Source: Bradyrhizobium sp. (lineage in GTDB: Bacteria > Pseudomonadota > Alphaproteobacteria > Rhizobiales > Xanthobacteraceae). From it: a DNA stretch of 64,000 bases. Location: assembly GCF_016219575.1 (NCBI RefSeq), contig NZ_JACRMG010000029.1, positions 62,001 to 126,000 on the forward strand, in the 5' to 3' direction. A model generated the notes under the pieces. That model was not told the origin of the DNA. It did not search any database and worked only from the letters and a program-made list of their open reading frames with translations. Positions 8,611-16,276 of this stretch are shown here, one piece after another (position 1 is the stretch's first letter; every line of letters begins with the position of its first letter). Position numbers and translations under genes: made by a program.

Positions 8611-9092
8611 TATCAGCCGGCCTGTAAGCCGGGTTCTGTAGGGCACCGCCCGCTTGCGCAGACGATACGTGACGGCCATTCCTCTGGGACCATGTTCGCA
8701 CATGGCCTCGAGCAACCTACCCGGACGGCGAGCCTGACATAGCCCTGCGGCGTTATCGCTTTCGCGAACAGCCCGCGATGCCGTCCCTATTCGGTTTTGC
8801 TCCCGGTGGGGTTTGCCGTGCCGTCTCCGTTGCCGGAAACGCGGTGCGCTCTTACCGCACCTTTTCACCCTTGCTCTCGCCTTCGCAGCTTGCGCTGCTA
8901 CGTCGTAGCAGGCCCGAGGGCCTGCCTCGCCGAAGCCCAAAGGGCGGAGGCGGGGGCGGTTCGTTCTCTGTGGCACTTTCCCTGGGGTCACCCCCGCCGG
9001 ATGTTATCCGGCACCGCATGTCGATGGAGCCCGGACTTTCCTCTCCGGCAGCCTTTCGACCCTAGCCGGAGCGGCCGTCCGGCCGACTGACG
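8611..9092 (-). ncRNA. rnpB: RNase P RNA (A-type) with enlarged P12
   Basis: Minus-strand RNA of about 480 nt that cleaves the 5' leader from pre-tRNAs. Hallmarks: the GAGGAAAGTCCGGGCTCC block near the 5' end, the ACAGAACCCGGCTTAC block near the 3' end, GAGGAATGGCCGTCACG, and CAAGGGTGAAAAGGTGCGGTAAGAGCGCACCGC (positions about 8837-8869). P1 can be drawn between the first and last ten bases (9081-9090 with 8613-8622, one G-U pair). The region corresponding to P12 is unusually long (about 75 nt) and looks like an inserted palindromic repeat. The ends are placed by P1 pairing and are approximate. Apparent reading frames through it are spurious. Confidence 0.95.
8877..8955. repeat. Palindromic insert in the P12 region of rnpB
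   Basis: Between conserved AACCGCC and CAAGGGTG of the RNA lies a block made of nested hairpins: GCAGGCCC/GGGCCTGC, CTACG/CGTAG and GCCC/GGGC. E. coli has a P12 of about 30 nt here. The cruciform-like composition resembles rhizobial intergenic repeats, so I read it as a repeat that entered the RNA gene; homology to a repeat family is inference. Confidence 0.55.
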
Positions 9093-9097
9093 CCCCT

Positions 9098-9126
9098 GTG
9101 ATGGGGGCTGGGGCGGCCCGCGTCAA
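9098..9126 (-). promoter_or_regulatory. Putative sigma-70 promoter of rnpB
   Basis: Minus strand TTGACG (9126-9121), a 17-base spacer, then CATCAC (9103-9098). The -35 is good and the -10 weak. The predicted start falls within a few bases of the P1-defined 5' end of rnpB. Confidence 0.45.
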
Positions 9127-9171
9127 GCGGAGAGCACGGCCGGAACCGGCGAAAATAAACTATCCTGAACA

Positions 9172-9199
9172 TGTCGTTTGGGCCGCAGGCCGTTCGACC
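9172..9199 (+). promoter_or_regulatory. Putative ECF42-type promoter of the DGPF gene
   Basis: TGTCGT at 9172-9177 and CGACC at 9195-9199, 17 bases apart. As I recall, ECF42 sigma factors recognise TGTCGA (-35) and CGA-containing (-10) elements before DGPF genes. The predicted start would lie about 30 bases before the ATG at 9238. Confidence 0.5.
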
Positions 9200-9237
9200 G
9201 GATGTCGGCAACCCCGCCGATCAGAAGGATGAGAGCG

Positions 9238-9588
9238 ATGCAGTATTTGTTGTTGATCTACCGGAGCGAAGCCGAACTCGGCAAAATGGACGCCGCGGCG
9301 CGCAAGCAAATGATGGCGGACTACGGCGCGTTTACGCAATCCATCGTCCAGAGCGGCAATTTCAAATCCGGCGACGGCCTGCAACCGAGCACGACTGCGA
9401 CCACGGTGCGGGTCCGCGACGGCAAGACCCTGACTACGGACGGTCCGTTCGCCGAGACGCGCGAACAGCTCGGCGGCTATTACCTGGTTGAAGCCAAGGA
9501 TCTCGACGCCGCGATCGCGATCGCTGCGCGGATTCCCGGTGCCAGGGCAGGTTCGATCGAGGTCCGGCCGATCATGATCTATGATTGA
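9238..9588 (+). CDS. DGPF/YCII-domain protein
   Basis: A 116-residue single-domain protein of the YCII-related (DGPF) family, with the family motif TTDGPFAETREQLGGYYLVE near residues 66-85. The ATG at 9238 is preceded by a good AAGGA ribosome site; upstream codons in the same frame look non-coding. Molecular function of DGPF proteins is unresolved. They are the usual gene partners and transcription targets of ECF42 sigma factors, and here the sigma gene starts 11 bases after this stop codon. Likely cotranscribed from the TGTCG-N-CGAC promoter. Confidence 0.9.
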   Translation: MQYLLLIYRSEAELGKMDAAARKQMMADYGAFTQSIVQSGNFKSGDGLQPSTTATTVRVRDGKTLTTDGPFAETREQLGGYYLVEAKDLDAAIAIAARIPGARAGSIEVRPIMIYD

Positions 9589-9599
9589 TCACTGCCGTC

Positions 9600-10856
9600 A
9601 TGACCTCCGCCGATATCGAAAGAACATTCCGCGACGAGGCGGGCCGGGCGATGGCCACGCTGATTCGCCTCGTCGGCGATTTCGATCTGGCGGAGGATGT
9701 GCTGCAGGAAGCGTTCGCAGCCGCATTGGAGCGCTGGCCGCAGGGCGAAATGCCGGCCAACCCCCGCGCATGGCTGGTCAATGTCGGGCGCAACAAGGCG
9801 ATCGACCGTATCCGCCGCAACGTCGCCTTCCGCGGCAAGCAGCAGCAATTGACGCACGAGCTCGAGCTCAACGCATCTGCGGCATGCGAGGCCGGCGACG
9901 TCGTGCTCGACGACGACATGCTGCGGCTGATCTTCACCTGCTGCCATCCGTCGTTTGCGCCGGAGGTGCAGGTCGCGCTGACCCTGCGCACGGTGTGCGG
10001 GCTGAGCACGGCGCAGGTGGCGCGTGCATTTGTGGCGAGCGAGGACGCGATGGCGCAGCGGCTCACCCGCGCCAAGCAGAAGATTCGTCTCGCCGGCATA
10101 CCCTATGAAGTGCCGGAGCGCGACGCGCTGGAGCCGCGGCTGCGCGGCGTGCTCGCGGTGATCTATCTCGTCTTCACCGAAGGCTATGCGGCGACGTCGG
10201 GCGAAGACCTGATGCGTCCGGACCTCGCGCGCGAGGCGATCCGGTTGGCGCGGCTGCTGGACGGGTTGATGCCAGGCCGCGGCGAGATCAAGGGCCTGCT
10301 TGCGCTTATGCTGCTGCATGATGCGCGCCGCGCCGGGCGCGAGACCGATGGCGGCGACATCGTGCTGCTGGAGGAGCAGGACCGTTCATCGTGGGACCGC
10401 GCACAGATCGCGGAGGGGCTCGCCCTCGTCGAGGACGCGCTGCGCATGCCAGGCCGGCCGGATGCTTACGCGGTGCAGGCGGCGATCGCCGCGCTGCATG
10501 CGCGCGCGCCCAACTACGAAGACACCGACTGGCCGCAGATCGCCGGCCTCTACGAGGTGCTGCTGCGCATCAGCCCGTCGCCGGTGATCGAGCTCAACCA
10601 CGCCGCCGCGGTATCGATGGTGGACGGTCCGGAGCGCGCGCTTCAACTGATCGACGCGCTGGAGGCGCGCGGCACCCTGAAAGGCTACGAATTGTTGCCC
10701 GCGGTGCGCGCCGACCTGTTGCGTCGGCTCGGTCGCCATGATGCCGCGCGCGCGGCCTATCTGGCAGCGACCGCGGCGACGCAACTTGAGCCGCTGCGCC
10801 GCCTCTATGCGCGCCGTCTGGTTGAACTGGATCGGGTTGCCGCGACCAAGGGCTGA
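9600..10856 (+). CDS. ECF42-type RNA polymerase sigma factor with C-terminal extension
   Basis: A 418-residue sigma factor. Sigma-2 region about residues 5-75 (RLVGDFDLAEDVLQEAF, RAWLVNVGRNKAIDRIRR), sigma-4 about 120-170 (LSTAQVARAFVASEDAMAQR), then a long helical TPR-like C-terminal domain (DUF6596 type) that replaces an anti-sigma partner in ECF42 regulators. The ATG at 9600 is preferred over a TTG at 9585. No anti-sigma gene adjoins; the neighbour is a DGPF gene, the standard ECF42 context. Expected to activate the DGPF-sigma pair itself. The inducing signal is unknown. Confidence 0.92.
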   Translation: MTSADIERTFRDEAGRAMATLIRLVGDFDLAEDVLQEAFAAALERWPQGEMPANPRAWLVNVGRNKAIDRIRRNVAFRGKQQQLTHELELNASAACEAGDVVLDDDMLRLIFTCCHPSFAPEVQVALTLRTVCGLSTAQVARAFVASEDAMAQRLTRAKQKIRLAGIPYEVPERDALEPRLRGVLAVIYLVFTEGYAATSGEDLMRPDLAREAIRLARLLDGLMPGRGEIKGLLALMLLHDARRAGRETDGGDIVLLEEQDRSSWDRAQIAEGLALVEDALRMPGRPDAYAVQAAIAALHARAPNYEDTDWPQIAGLYEVLLRISPSPVIELNHAAAVSMVDGPERALQLIDALEARGTLKGYELLPAVRADLLRRLGRHDAARAAYLAATAATQLEPLRRLYARRLVELDRVAATKG

Positions 10857-10923
10857 CCGCCCCTCGGCTTGCCAACCCTGTCGCCGGGTCTAGAATCCCC
10901 ACTTTATTCAAGGGGGAATTGCC

Positions 10924-11346
10924 ATGGCTGACGAAAAGGATTTGTCCTCGCCGAACTATTACTCGACCGCATCCGGGGCGGTGGGCACCGTCATGATGGT
11001 CAACGCGGCGCGCAAGGGGCCGAAATGGCTGCGCTACCTGCTTTACACCTTCGCCGCGATCACGGCGCTTGCGACCACCGCCGGCCTGATCGACAAGGTG
11101 ACGAGCGTCGGCAGCCTTCCGGCGTGCGATGCGCAGACCACGCGCGACACTCTCTCCGACCTGAACCGGGATAACAAGTTCAACGCCTCGAAGTACAATT
11201 TCATCAAGAGCGTCGGCAAGACCGATAGCGAAGTCACCTGCATGGCGAGCCTCGCGCTGAAGGGCGGCGGCAATGTCGAATATGACTACCGCATCTACAA
11301 AGAGGGCGGTTCGGTGAAAGTGAAGATCACCGAGATCAGGAGATAA
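10924..11346 (+). CDS. Hypothetical membrane-anchored protein
   Basis: A 140-residue protein I do not recognise. Residues 1-35 are polar, residues about 37-58 (LRYLLYTFAAITALATTAGL) form one membrane helix, and the remaining 80 residues form a small soluble domain with two cysteines (in PACDAQ and VTCMAS) and a basic end. This suggests a single-pass inner-membrane protein with a periplasmic domain stabilised by a disulfide. A strong AAGGGGG ribosome site precedes the ATG. It is monocistronic; a family C palindrome follows its stop codon. Confidence 0.75.
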   Translation: MADEKDLSSPNYYSTASGAVGTVMMVNAARKGPKWLRYLLYTFAAITALATTAGLIDKVTSVGSLPACDAQTTRDTLSDLNRDNKFNASKYNFIKSVGKTDSEVTCMASLALKGGGNVEYDYRIYKEGGSVKVKITEIRR

Positions 11347-11353
11347 TGAAATC

Positions 11354-11435
11354 GTAGGATCGGTAGAGCGAAGCGAAACCCATCGATTTCTTGCGCGGAG
11401 AGGTGATGGGTTTCGCTTCGCTCTACCCATCCTAC
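11354..11435. repeat. Palindromic repeat, family C, copy 1
   Basis: Inverted arms GTAGGATCGGTAGAGCGAAG and CTTCGCTCTACCCATCCTAC with an internal GAAACCCATC/GATGGGTTTC pair. A near-identical copy lies at 15268-15353; together they bracket the IclR regulator and its divergent catabolic operon. Confidence 0.85.
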
Positions 11436-11455
11436 ACACCGTGTTCGATGGCGCG

Positions 11456-12244
11456 CTATGGGCCGACGGATTGCAGCGCCCGCTCGATGTCGCGCGAGGC
11501 GTTCAGCAGGGTCTCCGCGACTTCCTGCTCGCGGCGCGGCCCCAGCCGCGAGCGCACGGCCGAAACCGTGATCGCGGCCGCCGGACGGCCGTCGACGGTC
11601 TTGATCCAGGTGGAGATCGACTTCGTCCCCTGCACGAGGCCGACCTCGCGCAGATTGTAGCCCCTTCGTCTGGCGGCGGCGATTTGCGCGAGCACCGCTG
11701 AAATGTTGGTGCGATAGGCCAAAAATCTTGCTTCGTTGGCGGCGACGATCCTTCGCGCTTCCGGTGCCGGCAGCGCGGCGAGGATGGCGACGCCCGCGCT
11801 GGAGACGCCGAGCGGTCGCCGCGCGCCGATCTCGATCGAGAGCACCTGGATCGGCCAGGCGCCGATCCGGCGATCGACGCATAGTGTGTCGTTGCCGGTC
11901 CGCACCGTCAGGAACAGGGTGTCGCCGACCTGCCGCGAGGTTCGCCGCAGCACCTCGTCGGCGGCTGCGAGCAGCGGCGAACGCGACGGGCGGGCCAGCG
12001 CCAGTTCCGGCACCTGGTTGCCGATCGCGTAGCGGCCGGTCTTTTCGCTGCGCTCGACGATGCCTTCCTCGATGAGGGCATGCACGATCCGGTGCACGGT
12101 GGGGCGGGTCAGTCCGGTGGCCTGCACCACCTCGGCCAGCGGCAGGCCGGTCTCGCGGCCGGCGGCGAGAATGCGCAACACGGCCAGCGCGCGCCGGATC
12201 GCCTGCGCGCCTTGCCGCGGTTCCGTCCTGCCGTGAGCCGTCAT
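11456..12244 (-). CDS. IclR family transcriptional regulator
   Basis: A 262-residue regulator. The N-terminal winged helix-turn-helix spans about residues 12-70 (ALAVLRILAAGRETGLPLAEVVQATGLTRPTVHRIVHAL), and the C-terminal effector domain about 85-255 includes LGVSSAGVAILAALP and SISTWIKTVDGRPAAAITVS, typical of IclR proteins. The ATG at 12244 is chosen since it gives the usual family length; the frame is open further upstream but would run through the operator. It is divergent from the catabolic operon starting at 12369 and probably controls it through the palindrome at 12258-12274. Effector unknown, perhaps an aromatic or lactone intermediate. Confidence 0.9.
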   Translation of the reverse strand: MTAHGRTEPRQGAQAIRRALAVLRILAAGRETGLPLAEVVQATGLTRPTVHRIVHALIEEGIVERSEKTGRYAIGNQVPELALARPSRSPLLAAADEVLRRTSRQVGDTLFLTVRTGNDTLCVDRRIGAWPIQVLSIEIGARRPLGVSSAGVAILAALPAPEARRIVAANEARFLAYRTNISAVLAQIAAARRRGYNLREVGLVQGTKSISTWIKTVDGRPAAAITVSAVRSRLGPRREQEVAETLLNASRDIERALQSVGP

Positions 12245-12257
12245 GCCGCAGACCCGA

Positions 12258-12274
12258 TGTCCACAATGTGGACA
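12258..12274. promoter_or_regulatory. Candidate IclR operator, perfect 17-bp palindrome
   Basis: TGTCCACA, one central A, TGTGGACA: eight-base arms pair perfectly. It lies 13 bases upstream of the IclR start codon and about 94 bases before the divergent operon, the usual place for an autoregulated divergent operator. Confidence 0.6.
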
Positions 12275-12368
12275 AGAACGGCATAATTCAGTCGACAGGT
12301 AAAGTCGGTAATCCAATGATCGCCGCCAAAGCTGGCGGACCCGATCCGCCGCGCTTCGGGAGGATGCG

Positions 12369-13334
12369 ATGAGATTTCGGACGCTGATGGCGGCTGCGCT
12401 CGCGGCGGTTCTCGCCGGCCCGGCAGCCGCCCAGGAATGGCCGGCGCGGAACGTCAAGCTGATCGTGCCCTATCCACCAGGCGGCAATGTCGATACTGCC
12501 GCCCGCATCGTCGCCGACAAGCTGCAGGAACGTCTCGGCCAGCCCTTCATCATCGAGAACAAGGCCGGCGCCGGCGGGCTGATCGCGGGCGAGGCCTTCG
12601 CGAAATCGCCCAATGACGGCTACACGCTGTTCGTCGGCGCCAACGGGCCGGTGCTGTTCGCCCCCGAAATCGCCAAGCGCGACGCCTATGACTGGAAGCG
12701 CGACTTCGTCCCGATCACCACGATCTCGATGACGCCGCTGGTGCTGGAGGTCCATCCCTCCGTCAAGGCGCAGAACCTCAAGGAATTCCTCGACCTCGTG
12801 AAGCGTGAGCCCGGCAAGCTGACCATGGCCTCGCCCGGCGCCGGCACCACCAATCATCTGCTCAGCGAACTCGCGCAGTCATCGCTCGGCCTGCAATGGG
12901 TCACCGTGCATTACCGCGGCAATGCGCCGGCCACCAACGACCTGATCGGCGGGCAGGTGCATTTTGCCTTCGACCAGATTTCGGTCGCGCTGCAGTACTT
13001 CAAGAACGGCATGCTGCGGCCGCTCGCCGTCACCAGCGCGCAGCGCACGTCGTGGCTGCCGGACGTGCCGACCTTCAAGGAACTGGGTTACCCCGACTTC
13101 GATGCCCAGACCTTTACCGGCCTGTTCGCGCCCGCCGGGACGCCCGCGCCGATCGTGGCGAAACTGCAGGAAGCGATGACGGCGATCCTGAAGGACGCCT
13201 CCGTCGTCGAGAAATTCAACAAGCTCGGCGCCGAAGCGGTGGCGATGACGCCGGTCGATTTCAGGGCGTACCTGTCGCGCGAGGACGCCAAATGGATTCC
13301 CGTCGTGCGCAAGGCCAACATCAAGGCCGATTGA
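12369..13334 (+). CDS. Bug-family tripartite tricarboxylate transporter substrate-binding protein
   Basis: A 321-residue periplasmic binding protein. Residues 1-21 form a Sec signal peptide ending AAAQ; the mature protein has the Bug hallmark VKLIVPYPPGGNVDTAARIV (about 29-48), the PFIIENKAGAGG segment (about 60-71) and the YTLFVG and MASPGAGTTNHL segments of the TctC/Bug fold. Bug proteins capture carboxylates or aromatic acids for TctAB permeases, but no tctAB genes lie here, so it must use a distant permease or act as a sensor. First gene of a four-gene operon divergent from the IclR gene. Confidence 0.93.
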   Translation: MRFRTLMAAALAAVLAGPAAAQEWPARNVKLIVPYPPGGNVDTAARIVADKLQERLGQPFIIENKAGAGGLIAGEAFAKSPNDGYTLFVGANGPVLFAPEIAKRDAYDWKRDFVPITTISMTPLVLEVHPSVKAQNLKEFLDLVKREPGKLTMASPGAGTTNHLLSELAQSSLGLQWVTVHYRGNAPATNDLIGGQVHFAFDQISVALQYFKNGMLRPLAVTSAQRTSWLPDVPTFKELGYPDFDAQTFTGLFAPAGTPAPIVAKLQEAMTAILKDASVVEKFNKLGAEAVAMTPVDFRAYLSREDAKWIPVVRKANIKAD

Positions 13335-13364
13335 TTGCCGGACAGGCGCGGTGGCGAGGCGGTT

Positions 13365-13994
13365 ATGCGGATCGATCCCAGCGAGCTCGGTGCGGAACGC
13401 ATCTACCGCCTGATGACCGGCATCGTGGTGCCGCGCCCGATCGCCTGGGTCACGAGCCTGTCGGCCAAGGGCGTGCTCAACCTCGCCCCGTTCAGCGCCT
13501 TCACCTTCGTCTCGCAAAAGCCGCCGATGCTCGCTATCAGCGTCGGCCGCAAGGCCGGCGTATGGAAGGACACCGCCCACAACATCCTCGACACGCGGGA
13601 GTACGTCATCCACATCGCCGACACGCCACTGATGAACGTCCTGCACGAGAGTTCGGTCGAGCATCCGCCTGAAGTCAGCGAAGTCGAGCATCTCAAGCTG
13701 GAGACCGTGCCGAGCGAGCTGATCGGGGTGCCGCGCCTCGCCGCGCCGCCGGTCGCGATGGAGTGCCGCTTTCATCAATGTCTCGAGTTCGGCGAGGTCA
13801 GGAGCCGGCTCATCGTTGGCGAAGTCGTGATGTTCCACCTCCGCGACGGGCTGATGAACAACGGCAAGGTGGAAACGAAACAGCTCGACCCGATCGCGCG
13901 CATCGCCGGGCCGCGCTACGCCCGCCTCGGCGAGATCGTGACGCTGAATACGGTGTTTCAAACGTCGAAATCGACCGAAGGGGAATCGTCATGA
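13365..13994 (+). CDS. Flavin reductase family protein (DIM6/NtaB type)
   Basis: A 209-residue FMN-binding split-barrel protein. Residues about 10-60 have the characteristic IVVPRPIAWVTSLSAKGVLNLAPFSAFTFVS, the FMN/loop region of flavin reductase-like oxidoreductases. Members reduce flavin with NAD(P)H for a monooxygenase or act directly on small substrates. No monooxygenase is adjacent. The stop codon overlaps the next start in an ATGA, so it is translationally coupled to the RidA gene. The ATG at 13365 is chosen since the family sequence starts there. Confidence 0.9.
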   Translation: MRIDPSELGAERIYRLMTGIVVPRPIAWVTSLSAKGVLNLAPFSAFTFVSQKPPMLAISVGRKAGVWKDTAHNILDTREYVIHIADTPLMNVLHESSVEHPPEVSEVEHLKLETVPSELIGVPRLAAPPVAMECRFHQCLEFGEVRSRLIVGEVVMFHLRDGLMNNGKVETKQLDPIARIAGPRYARLGEIVTLNTVFQTSKSTEGESS

Positions 13995-14383
13995 CCGGAC
14001 CATCGCGCCGCAGGAGCATCCACATCGGCGGGTTCAAGCACGCCAATCCGATTCCGAATGCCAGCCGCATCGGCAATCTCGTGATGTCCGGCGTGATCCT
14101 GGGCCGCGACTCCGCCGGCAAGATGCCGGACAGCCTGGAAGCGCAATGCGCCAACATGTTCGCGCATATGAAGGCGACGGTGGAGGCCGCCGGCGGTTCC
14201 ACCGACGACATCATCAAGATGACGGTGTGGCTGAAGGACCGTTCGCAGCGTGCGCCCGTCAATGCCGAGTGGCTGAAGATGTTTCCCGACGAGCATTCGC
14301 GGCCTGCGCGCCACGCGCTGCAGATGGACAACATGGAAGGCGGCGCGCTGGTGCAGTGCGACTTCACCGCCGTCATCGACTGA
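13991..14383 (+). CDS. RidA family protein (Rid/YjgF)
   Basis: A 130-residue Rid-family protein. Family features are the N-terminal SGVILGRDSAG, the EAQCANMFAHMKATVEAAGGSTDDIIKMTVWL segment and the C-terminal DEHSRPARHAL containing the Arg that binds the substrate carboxylate in deaminating Rids. Such proteins hydrolyse reactive enamine/imine intermediates; subgroups in catabolic operons act on pathway intermediates. Start overlaps the flavin reductase stop by four bases. Exact substrate unknown. Confidence 0.92.
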   Translation: MTGPSRRRSIHIGGFKHANPIPNASRIGNLVMSGVILGRDSAGKMPDSLEAQCANMFAHMKATVEAAGGSTDDIIKMTVWLKDRSQRAPVNAEWLKMFPDEHSRPARHALQMDNMEGGALVQCDFTAVID

Positions 14384-14395
14384 CAGGAGTTTTTG

Positions 14396-15271
14396 GTGCC
14401 GACCTATCTTCCGTTCGATCCGAACCCGCGCCAGCCCTCGCGATTGCCGCCGAAGGGAACCATCGACAGCCAGTTTCACGTGCTCGGGCCGGTTGAAAAA
14501 TATCCGGAGCGGCCGGGCGCGGCCTATCGCATGCCGACCGCGACATGGGAAGCGGCGCTGCGCATGCACAAGGCGCTCGGCATCGAGCGCGGCATCATCG
14601 TGCAGACCACGACCTACGGCGCCGACCACGCGGTGGTGCTCGACGGCCTTGCCGCCATGGGCAAGGGCTATCGCGGTTGCGCCAACGCGCTGGTATTTGC
14701 CGAAAAGGATGACGCTTACCTCGCCAAGCTGCACGATGCCGGCGTGCGCGGCGCGCGCTTCAGTTTCCGCCAGGAGCTTGGCGCGGTGCTTTCGGACAAG
14801 GACTTTGCACGCGCCATCGCGCGGATCCGCGAACTCGGCTGGTACGCAAAAATCCAGCCGGAAAAGGACGGCATCGTCTCCAGTGTCGACAAATACGCCT
14901 CGCTCGACGTGCCCGTGCTGATCGACCACATGGCGCGCCCCGATCCCTTGCGCGGCAAGGACGATCCGAACCTGCGCAAGATGCTGGAGCTGCTGTCGAA
15001 GGGCAATTTCTGGGTGATGCTGTCGCTGGGCGAGAAGACGTCGAAGGCGGGTCCGCCCTGGGACGACGTCATCCCGATCGCACGCGCCTATATCGAGGCC
15101 GCGCCCGACCGCTGCGTCTGGGCCAGCGACTGGCCGCATCCGGTCTCGGTGGTGCAGCCGCCGAACGACGCCGACCTGCTCGAGCTGATGTACCGCTACG
15201 CGCCGGATCAAGCGACGCTGGAGAAAATCCTCGTTCGCAATCCGGCGAAGCTGTTCGGGTTTGCAGAGTAG
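14396..15271 (+). CDS. Amidohydrolase, 2-pyrone-4,6-dicarboxylate lactonase-like
   Basis: A 291-residue COG3618-type amidohydrolase. The N-terminal metal-site motif is IDSQFHVLGP (near residues 24-33), where PDC lactonase LigI has an H-x-H; here the first position is Gln. Further active-site segments are VPVLIDHMARPD and the C-terminal RCVWASDWPHP with the conserved Asp and His. It likely hydrolyses a lactone made in aromatic degradation. The GTG at 14396 is preceded by CAGGAG at a suitable distance; a TTG one codon earlier is possible. Last gene of the operon; its stop codon lies inside the left arm of a family C palindrome. Confidence 0.87.
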   Translation: MPTYLPFDPNPRQPSRLPPKGTIDSQFHVLGPVEKYPERPGAAYRMPTATWEAALRMHKALGIERGIIVQTTTYGADHAVVLDGLAAMGKGYRGCANALVFAEKDDAYLAKLHDAGVRGARFSFRQELGAVLSDKDFARAIARIRELGWYAKIQPEKDGIVSSVDKYASLDVPVLIDHMARPDPLRGKDDPNLRKMLELLSKGNFWVMLSLGEKTSKAGPPWDDVIPIARAYIEAAPDRCVWASDWPHPVSVVQPPNDADLLELMYRYAPDQATLEKILVRNPAKLFGFAE

Positions 15272-15353
15272 GATGGGTAGAGCGAAGCAAAACCCATCAC
15301 TTCTTTCCCGATGCGGATGCATGATGAGTTTCGCTTCGCTCTACCCATCCTAC
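15268..15353. repeat. Palindromic repeat, family C, copy 2
   Basis: Arms GTAGGATGGGTAGAGCGAAG and CTTCGCTCTACCCATCCTAC, matching copy 1 at 11354-11435. The amidohydrolase stop codon TAG is formed by the first bases of the arm. Confidence 0.85.
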
Positions 15354-15356
15354 CGG

Positions 15357-15474
15357 TTGGACCGCCCGCATGCGCGGGATGACAACACGCTCCGCGGGCG
15401 GCTTCCCCTCACCCCGACCCTCCAAGAGCCAGGCTTTCGCTCGTCTCTTCCCCCAACGAAGACGGGGTGAGGGG
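15357..15474. repeat. Repeat remnants: half of family E then short family D
   Basis: CCCGCATGCGCGGGATGAC (about 15364-15382) matches the right arm of the element at 25600-25700. From about 15404 to 15474, CCCCTCACCCCGACCCTC and GACGGGGTGAGGGG form a truncated copy of the repeat seen at 53099-53255 and inside uvrD. Confidence 0.6.
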
Positions 15475-15493
15475 GCTCGCCGCCGCTGCGGAA

Positions 15494-16276
15494 TTACCTT
15501 GCCGCGATGTTCACCGCCTCGCTCGGCAGGCTCGACAGCAAGGCATGAAGCGTCTCCATGGTCGAATGATCGAAGACGCCGTCGATCTTGGCGGGACGGA
15601 AGTGACGCTGGAATGCGGAGACCACCTCCATGGTCGCGCCGTCATACTTGCCGGTGACGGGAATGCCGTAACCGTACTTGGCGAACGCCGTCTGCATGTT
15701 CATGACGTCGTCGCTGATCGAGCCGAGCTGCAGCAGCTCGCCGCGCACGATCGGCGCTGGCTGCACCCAGTGGCCGACGCCGGAATTGGCCAGCGAATGC
15801 CACGGGAACTTCTCGCCGGGGTCCTTCTTGCGCGAAGGCGCGACGTCGGAATGGCCGAGCACGCGATGGGCGGGAATGTTGCGGCGGAGCATGATGCCGC
15901 GGCACAGCGCGATGACGGCCGCGATCTGGCGCAACGGATAGTCCGGATAGCCCCAGTCATGGCCGCGGTTGACGATCTCGATGCCGATCGAGCAGGAATT
16001 GATGTCGTCCTCGCCGGCCCAGGTCGAGACGCCGGCATGCCAGGCGCGCTTGGCTTCGGGCACGCATTGCACGATACGGCCGTCTTCCAGCACGATGTAA
16101 TGCGCGGACACGTCGGTGCCGGGCGTGCAGAGCTGGGCGATGGCGCCCTCGACGTCGGGCATGCCGGTGTAGTGCAACAGGATCATGTCGGGCGCGCGGC
16201 CCTTGTTCCGCTCGCCATAGTTGGGCGAGGGAATGACGTCGGACGCGATCGAGGAATCCGGGGTAAAGGCCTTCAT
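15494..16276 (-). CDS. N-acetylmuramoyl-L-alanine amidase, AmpD-like, with PG-binding domain
   Basis: A 260-residue Amidase_2 protein. Zinc-site features are MILLHYTGMPDVEG (first His), RAWHAGVSTWAGEDDINSCSIGIE and VLGHSDVAPSRKKDPGEKFPW (second His and Asp). A C-terminal peptidoglycan-binding_1 domain spans about residues 190-245 (MNMQTAFAKYGYGIPVTGKYD, VVSAFQRHFRP). The enzyme cleaves the amide between MurNAc and the stem peptide for wall recycling or remodelling. The frame is open further upstream; the ATG at 16276 is chosen because homologous-looking sequence begins there, but no clear ribosome site was found. Divergent from rsmH. Confidence 0.88.
   Translation of the reverse strand: MKAFTPDSSIASDVIPSPNYGERNKGRAPDMILLHYTGMPDVEGAIAQLCTPGTDVSAHYIVLEDGRIVQCVPEAKRAWHAGVSTWAGEDDINSCSIGIEIVNRGHDWGYPDYPLRQIAAVIALCRGIMLRRNIPAHRVLGHSDVAPSRKKDPGEKFPWHSLANSGVGHWVQPAPIVRGELLQLGSISDDVMNMQTAFAKYGYGIPVTGKYDGATMEVVSAFQRHFRPAKIDGVFDHSTMETLHALLSSLPSEAVNIAAR

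Noticed and set aside
8293..8991. Open frames across 8.3-9.1 kb
   Set aside because: They read through the RNase P RNA gene, which accounts for the sequence.
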